A program made the position numbers and the translations under genes. Source: Burkholderiaceae bacterium (lineage in GTDB: Bacteria; Pseudomonadota; Gammaproteobacteria; Burkholderiales; Burkholderiaceae_C). Taken from it: a stretch of DNA of 34,241 nucleotides. Positions 24,292-33,145 of the stretch are shown here, piece by piece. Below the pieces are notes generated by a model, which saw nothing but the letters and a program-made list of their open reading frames with translations, was not told where the DNA came from and did no database searches. How positions within the stretch are numbered: position 1 is the first letter of the stretch; the number at the start of each line of letters is the position of its first letter. The stretch spans positions 1 through 34,241 of the forward strand of contig JAIRVJ010000082.1 of NCBI GenBank assembly GCA_031253955.1, written 5' to 3'.

Positions 24292-25785
24292 ATGCGTCCA
24301 TCATCGCCACACGAATCCGCCGCGATCAGCACCTTCATCGCCCACCCGCTGGCATGGCTGCTCCTGTGGGCCATCGTGCAAGCGCTCTCGCGCGTGTGGA
24401 GCTACTCCGCGCTGGAACTGGACGAAGCCGAGCAAATGCTCTGGACGCAACAGCTGGCGCTGGGCTACGGCAAGCAGCCGCCGCTGTACACCTGGCTGCA
24501 ATGGGGCGTGAACCAGGTGTTTGGCCCTTCGGTGTGGTCGCTGGCGGCGCTCAAGGCCGCGTTGCTGGCCCTGACCTACGGCTTCACGTGGGCCGCGGCG
24601 CGCGAAAGCCTGCTGCCCCCCAAAACGGCATGGTGGACGGCGGCCAGCCTGATGTGGCTGCCGCTGATGGGCTGGGAGTCGCTGCGCGATTTGACGCATT
24701 CGGTGCTGCTCAATTGTCTGGTGGCCGCCACCTGGTATGCCCTGGCGCGGCAGATCCGGCGCCCGCGGCCCGGCGGCCTGGCGTGGCTCGGTCTGGCGCT
24801 CGGCCTGGGCGCGCTGTCCAAATACAACTTCGCGCTGTTTGCCGGGGCGCTGGCGGTATCGGCCTTGTCACTGCCGGCAGCCCGCTCGGCCCTGCTCATG
24901 CGCGGCTGGTGGCTGCTGCCCCTGATCGCGGGGCTGGTCGTTGCGCCGCACGGCATATGGCTGCTGGAGCATTGGCCGCAAGTCAGCCAGGCCATGGTCG
25001 AAAAGCTCCATGTGGACGCGCGGGTCAGTCATTGGGCGGGGCTGTCCGATCTGGTTCTGGGGCTGGCCAGCAACCTGCTGCCGTGGGCCGTCGCGGTGGC
25101 GCTGGTGTTTGGCTGCGGGTGGCGAGCACAGGCAGCGCCCGCCAGCCGCGCCGTAGCGGACTGGGTGCGTCCGCTCATCGCCCGCTACCTGCTGGCGACG
25201 CTGACATGCTTGCTGCTGATGGTATTCGTGGGACAGGTATCGCAGCTCAAAGTGCGCTGGCTGCACCCCCTGGTGTCCGTGGTCCCGTGGCTGGCATTTG
25301 CCAGCCGCCCCGCGCTGGAAGACCACCCCAAGGGCCGCTTTTACACCTGGAGCGTGGTGGCGCTGGCCATTGTGTTCTGGGCCTTCGCCACGGCCAGACC
25401 CTGGCTGAAGGCCGATAGCCCCAACCAGATCAACGAGCCGGTGATCGCGCTGGCCGATGCCTTGCGGCAAGCCGGATACGATGGCCGCGCCGCCATCATC
25501 GCTGACAACCAGGCGCTTGCGGGTATGTTGCGCACGCGCTTTGCGCAGGCCCGGATCACTTTCTGCCGGTCCGCGGCCATCGACGTCCCCGCGGGCCGCG
25601 ATTGCGTGCGTCAGGCCGCCAGCGCCAGTCCCGCCGGCTGGCTGCAAATCAGCCGCGACGGGCTTTCCGACCCGCACTGGTGGCTGCGCGGCGACGCCCC
25701 TCAAACCATCGATCTGCCCTATCTGAACGCCCGCGGCCAAGCGCCGCGGGTGCGTTACCATTTTCTCTGGCAACCGCGTCCATGA
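24292..25785 (+). CDS. GT-C membrane glycosyltransferase 2 (ArnT/RgtA-like)
   Basis: A 497-residue paralogue of its two neighbours. The loop motif is Asp44-Glu45 and Glu47 in [20 protein letters not shown], then [20 protein letters not shown]. Conserved blocks include DLTHSVLLNC, LSKYNFALFAG and, near the C-terminus, GYDGRAAIIADNQALAGMLR. It is the most divergent of the three: in place of the [10 protein letters not shown]-type helix of the others it has FTWAAARESLLPPKTAWWTA. That suggests a different acceptor position rather than gene dosage. It starts 33 bp beyond gene 1 with ATG 24292 in TTAGAGCCTGTTCATG. It is membrane-bound in the inner membrane with a periplasmic active site, by family. 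Confidence 0.82.
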   Translation: MRPSSPHESAAISTFIAHPLAWLLLWAIVQALSRVWSYSALELDEAEQMLWTQQLALGYGKQPPLYTWLQWGVNQVFGPSVWSLAALKAALLALTYGFTWAAARESLLPPKTAWWTAASLMWLPLMGWESLRDLTHSVLLNCLVAATWYALARQIRRPRPGGLAWLGLALGLGALSKYNFALFAGALAVSALSLPAARSALLMRGWWLLPLIAGLVVAPHGIWLLEHWPQVSQAMVEKLHVDARVSHWAGLSDLVLGLASNLLPWAVAVALVFGCGWRAQAAPASRAVADWVRPLIARYLLATLTCLLLMVFVGQVSQLKVRWLHPLVSVVPWLAFASRPALEDHPKGRFYTWSVVALAIVFWAFATARPWLKADSPNQINEPVIALADALRQAGYDGRAAIIADNQALAGMLRTRFAQARITFCRSAAIDVPAGRDCVRQAASASPAGWLQISRDGLSDPHWWLRGDAPQTIDLPYLNARGQAPRVRYHFLWQPRP

Positions 25786-25821
25786 ACTCCACGCCCGCCG
25801 CCGGCGCCGCCTTCCACCACG

Positions 25822-27357
25822 ATGACTGCCCCTGACACGCCCCGCGCCAGCGCCTTGCGCGGGCTTGTCGCCCACCCGCTGCCCTGGCTGCTGCTGCTCG
25901 CTGCCGCGCATGTAGCGGTGCGGGTGGCGCTCTCGCCCGCGCTCAAGTGGGACGAGGCCGAGCAGATGCTGTGGTCGCAGCAACTGGCGCTGGGCTACGG
26001 GGCGCAGCCGCCGCTTTACACCTGGCTGCAATGGGGCGTCAACCAGGTGCTAGGGCCAAGCGTGCTGGCGCTGTCGCTGCTCAAACACGTGCTGATCGCT
26101 CTGGCCTGCGTGTTCATGTGGCTGGCCGGACGCGAGCTGCTGGGGCCGCGCGGCGCGTGGTGGGCCGCCGCCAGCCTGCTGGCGTTGCCGCCGCTGGGCT
26201 GGTTTTCGATCCGCGACCAGACCCACACCGTTCTGGTCACGGCCCTGACCTGCGGCGCGTGGTGGCTGCTGCTGCGTCTGGCGCGGCGTCCGCGCCCGGT
26301 GGAGTTTGCGGGTCTTGGACTCGTGTGCGGGCTGGCCATGCTAGCCAAGTACAGCTTTGCGCTGGTGGCTGCGGCGATGCTGCTGGCCGCCCTGTCGGCG
26401 CCCGCATCGCGCCGCGCCCTGCTGGCGCGTGGCTGGTGGTGGGCGCCGTTGGCGGGAATGCTGGTGGCGCTGCCCCATGCCGTCTGGCTGGCGTCGCACC
26501 TGCACGAAGCCACCGCCGCGACGCTGGAAAAAATGCAGATTCAGCCCGAACGTTATTGGGGCGAGGGCCTGCTCAACCTGCTGGACGCCTGCGCGGGTAC
26601 GCTCGGACTGTGGGCGCTGATCGCGCTGTGGGCCTTTCGCTCGGCCTGCTGGCGCGCGCCGGCGGAGCCGCAGACGGCGTGGGTGCGGCGCCTGTTCGGG
26701 CGCTATCTGATCCTGATCGGGCTGGCGCTGCTGGGCATGACGCTGCTGGCCGGCGTCACCCAGTTCAAGGGACGCTGGGTGCTGCCGCTGCTGTGCGTGA
26801 CGCCGCTGGCGGCACTGGCCGCCCGGCCCGCGCTGCAAGATCATCCGCGCGCCGGGCGCTACACCGGCGCGCTGGCCGCGCTGGCGCTGATCCTGCTGGC
26901 AGCCGGCGCGGCCCGCCCGTGGGTGAGCGGACTGCGCGGCCAGATGGACGCGCTCCACTATCCGGCGGTGGCGCTGGAAGCGGCGCTGCGCGCGGACGGC
27001 TACGACGGGCAAGGGCGCATCGTGGCCGCCGATCACATCCTGGCGGGCACGCTACGCACCCGTTTTCCGCAGGCCGCGGCGCAAGCGTGCGAGCCGTCGC
27101 GCCAGGCCGTGCCGCCTTGCGTGGCCGCTGCCATCGCCAGCGCGCAGCGCGCTGGCCAGGGCTGGTTGCTGGTATCGCACGACTACCGCGCCGCGCCAGA
27201 CTGGTGGGAACAGGCCGCCACCGCCGTTCCGGGGCTGACCGCGCGGTCGATCGCGTTGCCGCTGACCATGATGCGCCCGGGCACGGCACCGGCACGCTAC
27301 CGCTATAGCTGGCATCCAGCTGACGCAACTTCCCGCGCGACAATCAGACCACCATGA
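25822..27357 (+). CDS. GT-C membrane glycosyltransferase 3 (ArnT/RgtA-like)
   Basis: A 511-residue third paralogue. The loop motif is Asp44-Glu45 and Glu47 in [20 protein letters not shown], then [20 protein letters not shown]. Strong resemblance to gene 1 runs along the whole length ([55 protein letters not shown]), and the C-terminus has [20 protein letters not shown]. Genes 1 and 3 are therefore closer to each other than to gene 2. It begins 36 bp beyond gene 2, and its TGA overlaps the ATG of the epimerase gene (ATGA at 27354-27357), implying translational coupling. The sugar and acceptor are inferred from the locus, not from the protein itself. Confidence 0.82.
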   Translation: MTAPDTPRASALRGLVAHPLPWLLLLAAAHVAVRVALSPALKWDEAEQMLWSQQLALGYGAQPPLYTWLQWGVNQVLGPSVLALSLLKHVLIALACVFMWLAGRELLGPRGAWWAAASLLALPPLGWFSIRDQTHTVLVTALTCGAWWLLLRLARRPRPVEFAGLGLVCGLAMLAKYSFALVAAAMLLAALSAPASRRALLARGWWWAPLAGMLVALPHAVWLASHLHEATAATLEKMQIQPERYWGEGLLNLLDACAGTLGLWALIALWAFRSACWRAPAEPQTAWVRRLFGRYLILIGLALLGMTLLAGVTQFKGRWVLPLLCVTPLAALAARPALQDHPRAGRYTGALAALALILLAAGAARPWVSGLRGQMDALHYPAVALEAALRADGYDGQGRIVAADHILAGTLRTRFPQAAAQACEPSRQAVPPCVAAAIASAQRAGQGWLLVSHDYRAAPDWWEQAATAVPGLTARSIALPLTMMRPGTAPARYRYSWHPADATSRATIRPP

Positions 27358-28379
27358 CGACCATGCACGGCCAAACCATCCTCGTCACCGGCGTGGCCGG
27401 GTTCATCGGCATGCACTGCGCCGAGCGGCTGCTGGCGCGGGGCGCGCGGGTGGCCGGCATCGACAGCCTGAACGCCTATTACGACGTGGCGCTGAAAGAG
27501 GCGCGGCTGGCGCGGCTGGCACCGCACCCGGCGTTCTCATTCACGCGGCTGGATATTGCCGACCGCGCGGCGCTGGCCGATCTGTTCGCGCGCATCAAGC
27601 CTACGCACGTGCTGCATCTGGCCGCGCAAGCCGGGGTGCGCCACTCCATCGAGCAGCCGGGCGACTACACCGGCAGCAACCTGCTGGGCTTTGCCAACAT
27701 CCTGCAAGGCTGCCGCGCGGCGCGCGTGGTGCATCTGGTGTACGCCAGCAGTTCCAGCGTCTATGGCGGCAACGCGCGCCTGCCGTTTTCCGAGCGCGAC
27801 GCGGTCGATCACCCCATCAGCTACTACGCCGCCACCAAAAAGGCCAACGAGGCGATGGCGCACAGCTACGCGCACCTGTACGGCCTGCCGTGCACGGGCT
27901 TGCGTTTTTTTACCGCCTATGGACCGTGGGGCAGGCCGGACATGGCGTACTTCAAATTCGCCCGCGCCATTCTCGCGGGCGAGCCGATCGACGTGTACGG
28001 TCAAGGCAAACCGGTGCGCGACTACACCTGCATCGACGACATCGCCGAAGGCGTGCTGCGCGTGCTGGCCAAGCCCGCCACGCCCGACCCCGCGTTCGAC
28101 CCGCGCGCGCCCAGCGCCTGCACCAGCAGCGCGCCGTGGCGCGTGTTCAACATCGGCGGCGGCGCGCCGGTCGTGCTGCTGCAATTCATCGAGGCGCTGG
28201 AAGCCGCCCTGGGGCAACCGGCCATCAAGCGCCTGCAACCCGCGCAGCCGGGCGACATGAGCGCCACCGCCGCCGACACCTCGGCGCTGCAAGCCTGGAT
28301 CAGCTTCGCGCCCGCCACGCCGTTGCGCGAGGGGCTGCAACGCTTTGCCGACTGGTACCGGAGTTTTTACAAGTCATGA
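27354..28379 (+). CDS. NAD-dependent UDP-glucuronate 4-epimerase-like protein (LpsL/GAE family)
   Basis: A 341-residue extended short-chain dehydrogenase. The Rossmann loop is [31 protein letters not shown] is followed by [10 protein letters not shown] and the catalytic Tyr-Lys pair in [40 protein letters not shown] and then [16 protein letters not shown] are hallmarks of the UDP-glucuronate 4-epimerase group, which makes UDP-GalA from UDP-GlcA. The gene lies immediately before UDP-glucose dehydrogenase (ATGA overlap at 28376-28379), the enzyme that supplies UDP-GlcA, which strongly supports this reading. A different UDP-sugar (for example UDP-Glc/UDP-Gal) is less likely, since the [15 protein letters not shown] block is uronate-type. 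Confidence 0.87.
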   Translation: MTTMHGQTILVTGVAGFIGMHCAERLLARGARVAGIDSLNAYYDVALKEARLARLAPHPAFSFTRLDIADRAALADLFARIKPTHVLHLAAQAGVRHSIEQPGDYTGSNLLGFANILQGCRAARVVHLVYASSSSVYGGNARLPFSERDAVDHPISYYAATKKANEAMAHSYAHLYGLPCTGLRFFTAYGPWGRPDMAYFKFARAILAGEPIDVYGQGKPVRDYTCIDDIAEGVLRVLAKPATPDPAFDPRAPSACTSSAPWRVFNIGGGAPVVLLQFIEALEAALGQPAIKRLQPAQPGDMSATAADTSALQAWISFAPATPLREGLQRFADWYRSFYKS

Positions 28380-29779
28380 AAGTCACCGTATTCGGCGCCG
28401 GCTATGTCGGCCTGGTGCAAGGGGCCGTGCTGGCCGATGTGGGGCACGACGTGGTCTGCGTGGATGTGGACGCGGCAAAAATCGCCGCCCTGCAAGCCGG
28501 GCATGTGCCGATTCACGAGCCGGGGCTGGAACCGCTGGTGCGCGCCAATCAGGCCGCCGGACGCTTGCGCTTTACCGCCAGCGCCGCCGAGGGCGTGGCG
28601 CACGGCGAGCTACTCTTTCTGGCCGTCGGCACGCCGCCGGGCGAAGACGGCAGCGCCGATCTGCAACACGTGCTGGCCGTGGCGCGCACCATCGCCGCGC
28701 ACATGAACGCGCCGCGCCTGATCGTCAACAAATCCACCGTGCCCGTGGGCACCGCCGACAAGGTGACGCAAGCGGTGCGCGAAGGGCTGGCCGCGCGCGG
28801 CGCGCGGATCGCCTTCGAGGTTGTCTCCAACCCGGAATTTCTGAAAGAAGGCGCCGCGGTGGCCGACTGCCTGCGGCCCGACCGCATCGTCGTCGGCACG
28901 TCAAGCGCCCAGGCCGAGCAGCAACTGCGCGCCCTGTACGCGCCCTTCAACCGCAACCACGACCGCATGGTGGTGATGGACGTGAGAAGCGCCGAACTGA
29001 CCAAATACGCCGCCAACGCCATGCTGGCCGCCAAGATCAGCTTCATCAACGAAATCGCGGGCCTGGCCGAACGGCTGGGCGCGGACATCGAGGCCGTGCG
29101 CCGCGGCATCGGCAGCGACCCGCGCATCGGCTACCACTTCATCTACCCCGGCGCGGGCTACGGCGGCAGTTGCTTTCCGAAAGACGTGAAGGCGCTCATC
29201 CGCACCGCGCAAGACGCCGGTTACACGCCGCATGTGCTGCAAGCCGTGCAGCAGCGCAACGACGCGCAGCGGCGCGTGCTGTTCGAGCGCATCGCCGCGC
29301 ACTACGGCGGCGCGGACCAGTTGACCGGCAAAGTCATCGCCCTGTGGGGCCTGGCCTTCAAGCCCGAAACCGACGACATGCGCGAAGCCCCCAGCCGCGC
29401 GCTGATGGAATGGCTGTGGCAAGCCGGTGCGCGCGTGCAGGCGCACGACCCGGCGGCCATGGACGAGGCGCGGCGCTTGTATCCCGAACCGTTGCGGGGC
29501 CATCCGCCGGGTCTAACCCTGTGCGACAGCCCGCTGGCCGCGCTGCAAGGCGCGGATGTGTTGGCCATCGTCACCGAATGGAAAGTCTTCCGCGTCCCCG
29601 ACTTTGCCCGCATCGCCGCGCTGCTGAAAGACCGCGCCGTCTTCGATGGCCGCAACCTCTACGAGCCGCAACAGGCGGCACGGCACGGGCTGACCTATGT
29701 CTCCATCGGGCGGGCGGCGGTGAGAGCGGCGAGCGGCGAACGTTTTCGTGAACCTGCGAGACAGCCGAAAGAGGGATGA
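28376..29779 (+). CDS. ugd: UDP-glucose 6-dehydrogenase
   Basis: A 467-residue cytoplasmic enzyme that oxidises UDP-glucose to UDP-glucuronate with two NAD+. The start [20 protein letters not shown] overlaps the epimerase stop codon. Motifs are [56 protein letters not shown], the helix [20 protein letters not shown] with its catalytic Lys, and the active-site Cys in [16 protein letters not shown]; the C-terminal domain has [13 protein letters not shown]. Family length, with a short basic tail ([10 protein letters not shown]). It is the last gene of the coupled set GT-C1-GT-C2-GT-C3-epimerase-ugd and converges on the Pat-like gene over an R1 repeat. It supplies the uronic acid precursor. Confidence 0.96.
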   Translation: MKVTVFGAGYVGLVQGAVLADVGHDVVCVDVDAAKIAALQAGHVPIHEPGLEPLVRANQAAGRLRFTASAAEGVAHGELLFLAVGTPPGEDGSADLQHVLAVARTIAAHMNAPRLIVNKSTVPVGTADKVTQAVREGLAARGARIAFEVVSNPEFLKEGAAVADCLRPDRIVVGTSSAQAEQQLRALYAPFNRNHDRMVVMDVRSAELTKYAANAMLAAKISFINEIAGLAERLGADIEAVRRGIGSDPRIGYHFIYPGAGYGGSCFPKDVKALIRTAQDAGYTPHVLQAVQQRNDAQRRVLFERIAAHYGGADQLTGKVIALWGLAFKPETDDMREAPSRALMEWLWQAGARVQAHDPAAMDEARRLYPEPLRGHPPGLTLCDSPLAALQGADVLAIVTEWKVFRVPDFARIAALLKDRAVFDGRNLYEPQQAARHGLTYVSIGRAAVRAASGERFREPARQPKEG

Positions 29780-29783
29780 AATC

Positions 29784-29875
29784 AAATTTAATAGCTGTTT
29801 GCCAAGGAATAATATAGCTTTACGATACAAAATATTGTAAATATATGTTATATCAATGGCCACAAGCTATCATTT
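29784..29875. repeat. R1 AT-rich inverted repeat, copy 6
   Basis: The left end AAATTTAATAGCTGTTTGCC begins 4 bp beyond the ugd stop codon; the right end GGCCACAAGCTATCATTT stops 22 bp before the converging Pat-like stop codon. The core is AT-rich with a nested ATATTGTAAATATATG-type symmetry. It is well placed as a two-way terminator. Confidence 0.8.
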
Positions 29876-29897
29876 CAGGATTTTAATCTTGGACCGG

Positions 29898-32594
29898 TCA
29901 TAGCGCGTGCGTGACCAGCCGGAATTCGCGGTCGTCCGGGTAGGGGCGCACGGTGAAGCCGAGGCTGCGCATGAGGCGCAGCATGGATTCGTTGTGGGTG
30001 AGGACCAGGCCGATGATTTCCTGCAAGCCTTTTTCGCGGGCGGCTTCCATGATGCTGAGCATCAGGCGGGTGCCCAGGCCGTGGCCGGAGTAGGCGTCGT
30101 CCACTTCGAGCGCGAATTCGCAACTGGTCTGGTCGGGGTTGGTGATGTAGCGCGAAACGCCGACGATGCGCTCGCGCGTGCGCTTGCGGCCGTCGGCGCC
30201 GGTTTCTTCTTCCTGTACGACGGCGCACAGGGCCATTTCGCGGTCGTAGTCGATGAGGGTAAAGCGCGCGAGCATGGCGGGCGGCAACTCGGCCATGCTG
30301 GAGACGAAGCGGAAGTAGCGCGCCTGCGGCGAGAGGCGCTTGACCAGGTTTTGCAGGCCCTGCGCGTCGTCCGGGTGGATGGGGCGCACGGTGTATTCGC
30401 CGCCGCCCTTGAGGGGCCAGACCTGCTGGTAGCGCGCCGGGTAGGGCAGGATGGAAAGGTGCCCGTATCTGCCCGCGCGCCCGGGCGAGGTTTGCGCCAC
30501 GGGGCCGATGACGATGCGCGCGTCCACCGCGACGGCGCCGCGCTCGTCGACGATGATGGGGTTGATGTCCATCTCGCGCAGTTGGGGCAGTTCGCACACC
30601 ATTTCGGAGACGCGCAGCAGCACTTTTTCCAGCGCCTCTTTGTCGGCCGCGGGCGCGCCGTGCCAGGCGCCCAGGGGTTCGTGCACGCGCGAGCGTTCGA
30701 TGAGCCGGCGCGCCAGGAACTGGTTGAGGGGGGGCAGCTCCATGGCGTGATCGTTCATCAGCTCGATCATGGTGCCGCCGGCGCCGAAGGCGATGACGGG
30801 GCCGAACGGATCGGAGGTGACCACGCCGATGTACAGCTCGCGCCCGCGTTCCTTGCGCGCCATGGCCTGCACGGTGACGCCGTTGATGTGCGCTTGCGGC
30901 AGGCGCTGGCGCACGGTGTCCATCATTTCGTGCCAGGCGTCGCGCACGGCGGCGGCGTTCATCAGGTTGAGCATGACGCCGCCGACGTCGCTTTTGTGGC
31001 TGATGTCGGGCGAGTCGATTTTCAGCGCAACGGGAAAACCAAGCTGGGTGGCGATCATCATGGCCTCGCCGCTGCCGCGCGCCAGCAGGGTTTGCGTGAC
31101 AGGGATGTGAAAGGCCGACAGCAGCGCCTTGGATTCCATCTCGGTGAGCGTCTTGCGCCGCTCGGTGAGCACGCCTTCGATCAGCAGGCGCGCGCCTTCC
31201 ACGTCGGGCGCGGCCAGATCTTGCGACAGCGGCGGCGGCGTTTGCTGCAACAGTTGCTGGTTCTGGCAGAAGTTGGCGATGTTGCCGAACGCGCCCACCG
31301 CCGCCTCCGGCGTGCGGAAGTTGGGCACCAGCGCCTCGGCCAGCGCGCGGCGCGCGGGTTGCACCACGGAAGAATCGCCCATCCAGCACGCGATCAGCGG
31401 CTTGCTGAAAGTGGGCTTGGCCTGCATCAGCGTGGCGGCCACGGCATCGGCGTCACCGCCGAACTTGGGCGAGTAAATCACCAGCACGCCGTCCACGCCG
31501 CGGTCTTTGCCGGCGGCTTCCAGCGCCAGGCGGTAGTGCTCGGGGCCGGCTTCTTCCGATAAATCGATCAGGTCGGCCAGCGACGCATGGGGCGGCAGTT
31601 GCGGCTGCAACGCACGCGCGGTTTCTTCACTCAGCACGCCCAGATCCAGCTCCAGCTCGGTCACCCAATCGGCGGCCAGCACGCCGGGGCCGCCGCCGTT
31701 GGTGATGATGGCCAACCGCCGCCCCGTGGGCCGGTAGCGCGAGGCCAGGCACTTGGCGGCGGAAAACAGTTCCACGAACGAGCGCACGCGCACCGCGCCG
31801 GCGCGGCGCAGCACGGCGTCGAACACATCGTCGCTGCCGGCGACAGCGCTGCTGTGCGTTTGCGCCGCCGCGTTGCCCGCCAGTTTGCGCCCGGCTTTGA
31901 GCACCACCACCGGTTTGGAAGTGGCCGCCGCGCGCAGCGCGCTGGTAAAGCGGCGCGCGTTGACGATGCCTTCCATGTACACCACGATGCCGTGCGTATG
32001 GCGGTCGCACGCCAGATAGTCGAGCACCTCGGCGATGTCCACCTGGGTGTGCGGCCCCAGCGCCACCACGGTGGAAAAACCGACCCGGTTTTGCCGCGCC
32101 CAATCCAGAATTGACGCTGTGAGCGCCCCCGATTGTGAGACCAGCGCCAGTGGCCCATGAGTGGCCATCTCGCCCATTGCGCTGGCGTTCAGTTGCAGTT
32201 GCGGGCGCTGAAAGCCCTGGCTGTTGGGGCCTAGCAGCGCAAAGCCCTGCTGCCGCGCGATGCGGCGCAACTGCGCCGCCTGCTCGGCGGCAATGCCGGT
32301 GGACAACACCAGCGCCGCCTTCACGCGGATGCGGCCGGCCAATTCGAGCGCGGGCTGAATCTGATCGGGCGGCAGCGCGATCACCGCCAGATCGGCCTTG
32401 ACCTGCGCCAGATCGGCCAGCGTGCCGGTGGTGCTGGTATCCAGCGGCGTGACGCGGCCCTTGAAAGGCTGCGCCTTCAAATGCGCCAGCAAGGCGCGCG
32501 CCTGGGGCGTTTGCTGGTCCGGGTCGCTCTGCGGCGCAGTAAGCAGAACGATAGCCTCGGGTTCAAAAAGCGAAGTCAGGTAATGCTGGTCCAT
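29898..32594 (-). CDS. Pat-like bifunctional NDP-forming acyl-CoA ligase / GNAT acetyltransferase
   Basis: An 898-residue cytoplasmic protein with four parts. Residues 1-130 are a CoA-binding domain (LFEPEAIVLLTAP ... LLGPNSQGF). Residues 145-450 are succinyl-CoA-ligase-like (ALVSQSGALTASILDWA). Residues 470-700 are an ATP-grasp domain (LTEMESKALLSAFHIPVTQT, FPVALKIDSPDISHKSDVGG, GRELYIGVVTSDPFGPVIAF). Residues 730-898 are a GNAT domain (RPIHPDDAQGLQNLVKRLSP, CEFALEVDDAYSGHGLGTRL). This is the architecture of the protein lysine acetyltransferase Pat/YfiQ, which controls enzymes such as acetyl-CoA synthetase. ATG 32594 has a strong GAGGAGG upstream. His247 in AAQTHSSAVAGSD aligns with the phospho-His motif of active ADP-forming ligases, so ligase activity may be retained. 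Confidence 0.88.
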   Translation of the reverse strand: MDQHYLTSLFEPEAIVLLTAPQSDPDQQTPQARALLAHLKAQPFKGRVTPLDTSTTGTLADLAQVKADLAVIALPPDQIQPALELAGRIRVKAALVLSTGIAAEQAAQLRRIARQQGFALLGPNSQGFQRPQLQLNASAMGEMATHGPLALVSQSGALTASILDWARQNRVGFSTVVALGPHTQVDIAEVLDYLACDRHTHGIVVYMEGIVNARRFTSALRAAATSKPVVVLKAGRKLAGNAAAQTHSSAVAGSDDVFDAVLRRAGAVRVRSFVELFSAAKCLASRYRPTGRRLAIITNGGGPGVLAADWVTELELDLGVLSEETARALQPQLPPHASLADLIDLSEEAGPEHYRLALEAAGKDRGVDGVLVIYSPKFGGDADAVAATLMQAKPTFSKPLIACWMGDSSVVQPARRALAEALVPNFRTPEAAVGAFGNIANFCQNQQLLQQTPPPLSQDLAAPDVEGARLLIEGVLTERRKTLTEMESKALLSAFHIPVTQTLLARGSGEAMMIATQLGFPVALKIDSPDISHKSDVGGVMLNLMNAAAVRDAWHEMMDTVRQRLPQAHINGVTVQAMARKERGRELYIGVVTSDPFGPVIAFGAGGTMIELMNDHAMELPPLNQFLARRLIERSRVHEPLGAWHGAPAADKEALEKVLLRVSEMVCELPQLREMDINPIIVDERGAVAVDARIVIGPVAQTSPGRAGRYGHLSILPYPARYQQVWPLKGGGEYTVRPIHPDDAQGLQNLVKRLSPQARYFRFVSSMAELPPAMLARFTLIDYDREMALCAVVQEEETGADGRKRTRERIVGVSRYITNPDQTSCEFALEVDDAYSGHGLGTRLMLSIMEAAREKGLQEIIGLVLTHNESMLRLMRSLGFTVRPYPDDREFRLVTHAL

Positions 32595-32750
32595 GACCAC
32601 CTCCTCGGGCGGAGCGGGAAAACAGATCATTTTCCATTGCCGACAAAGGCCGGTGCGGTTCGGTTGGTGCGGTGCAACAAAAAAATGCCACGGCGTTGCG
32701 CGGAGCCGACACTTGCGCGCAGCCCAAGGCGGAAAGAAACAAAACTGCTA

Positions 32751-32845
32751 AATTTTTAATAGCTACGTATCAGCGTATTATATGGTTTTTAAATATTTTT
32801 ATTACTGTAAATCAGTCTAAACACTGACTATAAGCTATTAAATTT
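32751..32845. repeat. R1 AT-rich inverted repeat, copy 7
   Basis: AATTTTTAATAGCT (32751-32764) faces AGCTATTAAATTT (32833-32845). The core is strongly AT-rich (TTTTTAAATATTTTTATTAC). It lies in the 549-bp gap between prfC and the Pat-like gene; that gap has no gene I can support. Confidence 0.8.
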
Positions 32846-32904
32846 AATTAACCAGCTTACAACGGTCAACACTCTTCAGTGGGGCGCACAGACCCATGAT
32901 TGGC

Positions 32905-33145
32905 TCATTCCCGCGCAGGCGCACAGCCGCCCACTTGAAGAAGTGCGCTGTTTTGCACGCTGCGCCTTTTAGCTCCCTCCCCCGCACGCGGGGGAGGGTT
33001 GGGGTGGGGGCGCACGGCGCTGAAACAGGCGCCGGGTTTGCGATGCGTCGCTGGCTCCCATCCCCGCCTTCCCCCGCGTGCGGGGGAAAGTGCAAAAGCC
33101 AAGCACGCTCCCGCACACCTCGCGCCGAGATCGTAAACACGCCCT
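32905..33145. repeat. Composite repeat C, near-copy of element B (R3 half + R2 + R4 end)
   Basis: About 240 bp closely match 7952-8190 in order and sequence: TCATTCCCGCGCAGGCGCAC, the CACTTGAAGAAGTGCGCTGT motif, an R2 repeat (32973-33090), and the R4 end GATCGTAAACACG. The left R4 end seen in B is missing here. The right end overlaps the prfC stop codon (TAG, 33144-33146). Confidence 0.82.

Noticed and set aside
24279-24294. TTAGAGCCTGTTCATG at the GT-C2 start as an R4 repeat end
   Set aside because: Only the first bases resemble the R4 end, there is no partner end, and the match is too short.
24006-27308. Long frames (24006-25418 and 25947-27308) overlapping the GT-C genes
   Set aside because: Out-of-frame shadows; the in-frame proteins have membrane topology and mutually conserved motifs.
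20542-29779. L-Ara4N (arn) lipid A modification as explanation of the locus
   Set aside because: No ArnA, ArnB or ArnD homologue is seen; the epimerase and Ugd point to a hexuronic acid instead.
29907-31562. 551-residue plus-strand open frame opposite the Pat-like gene
   Set aside because: His/Gly/Ala/Arg-rich composition typical of antisense GC-rich frames; the minus strand encodes a recognisable enzyme.
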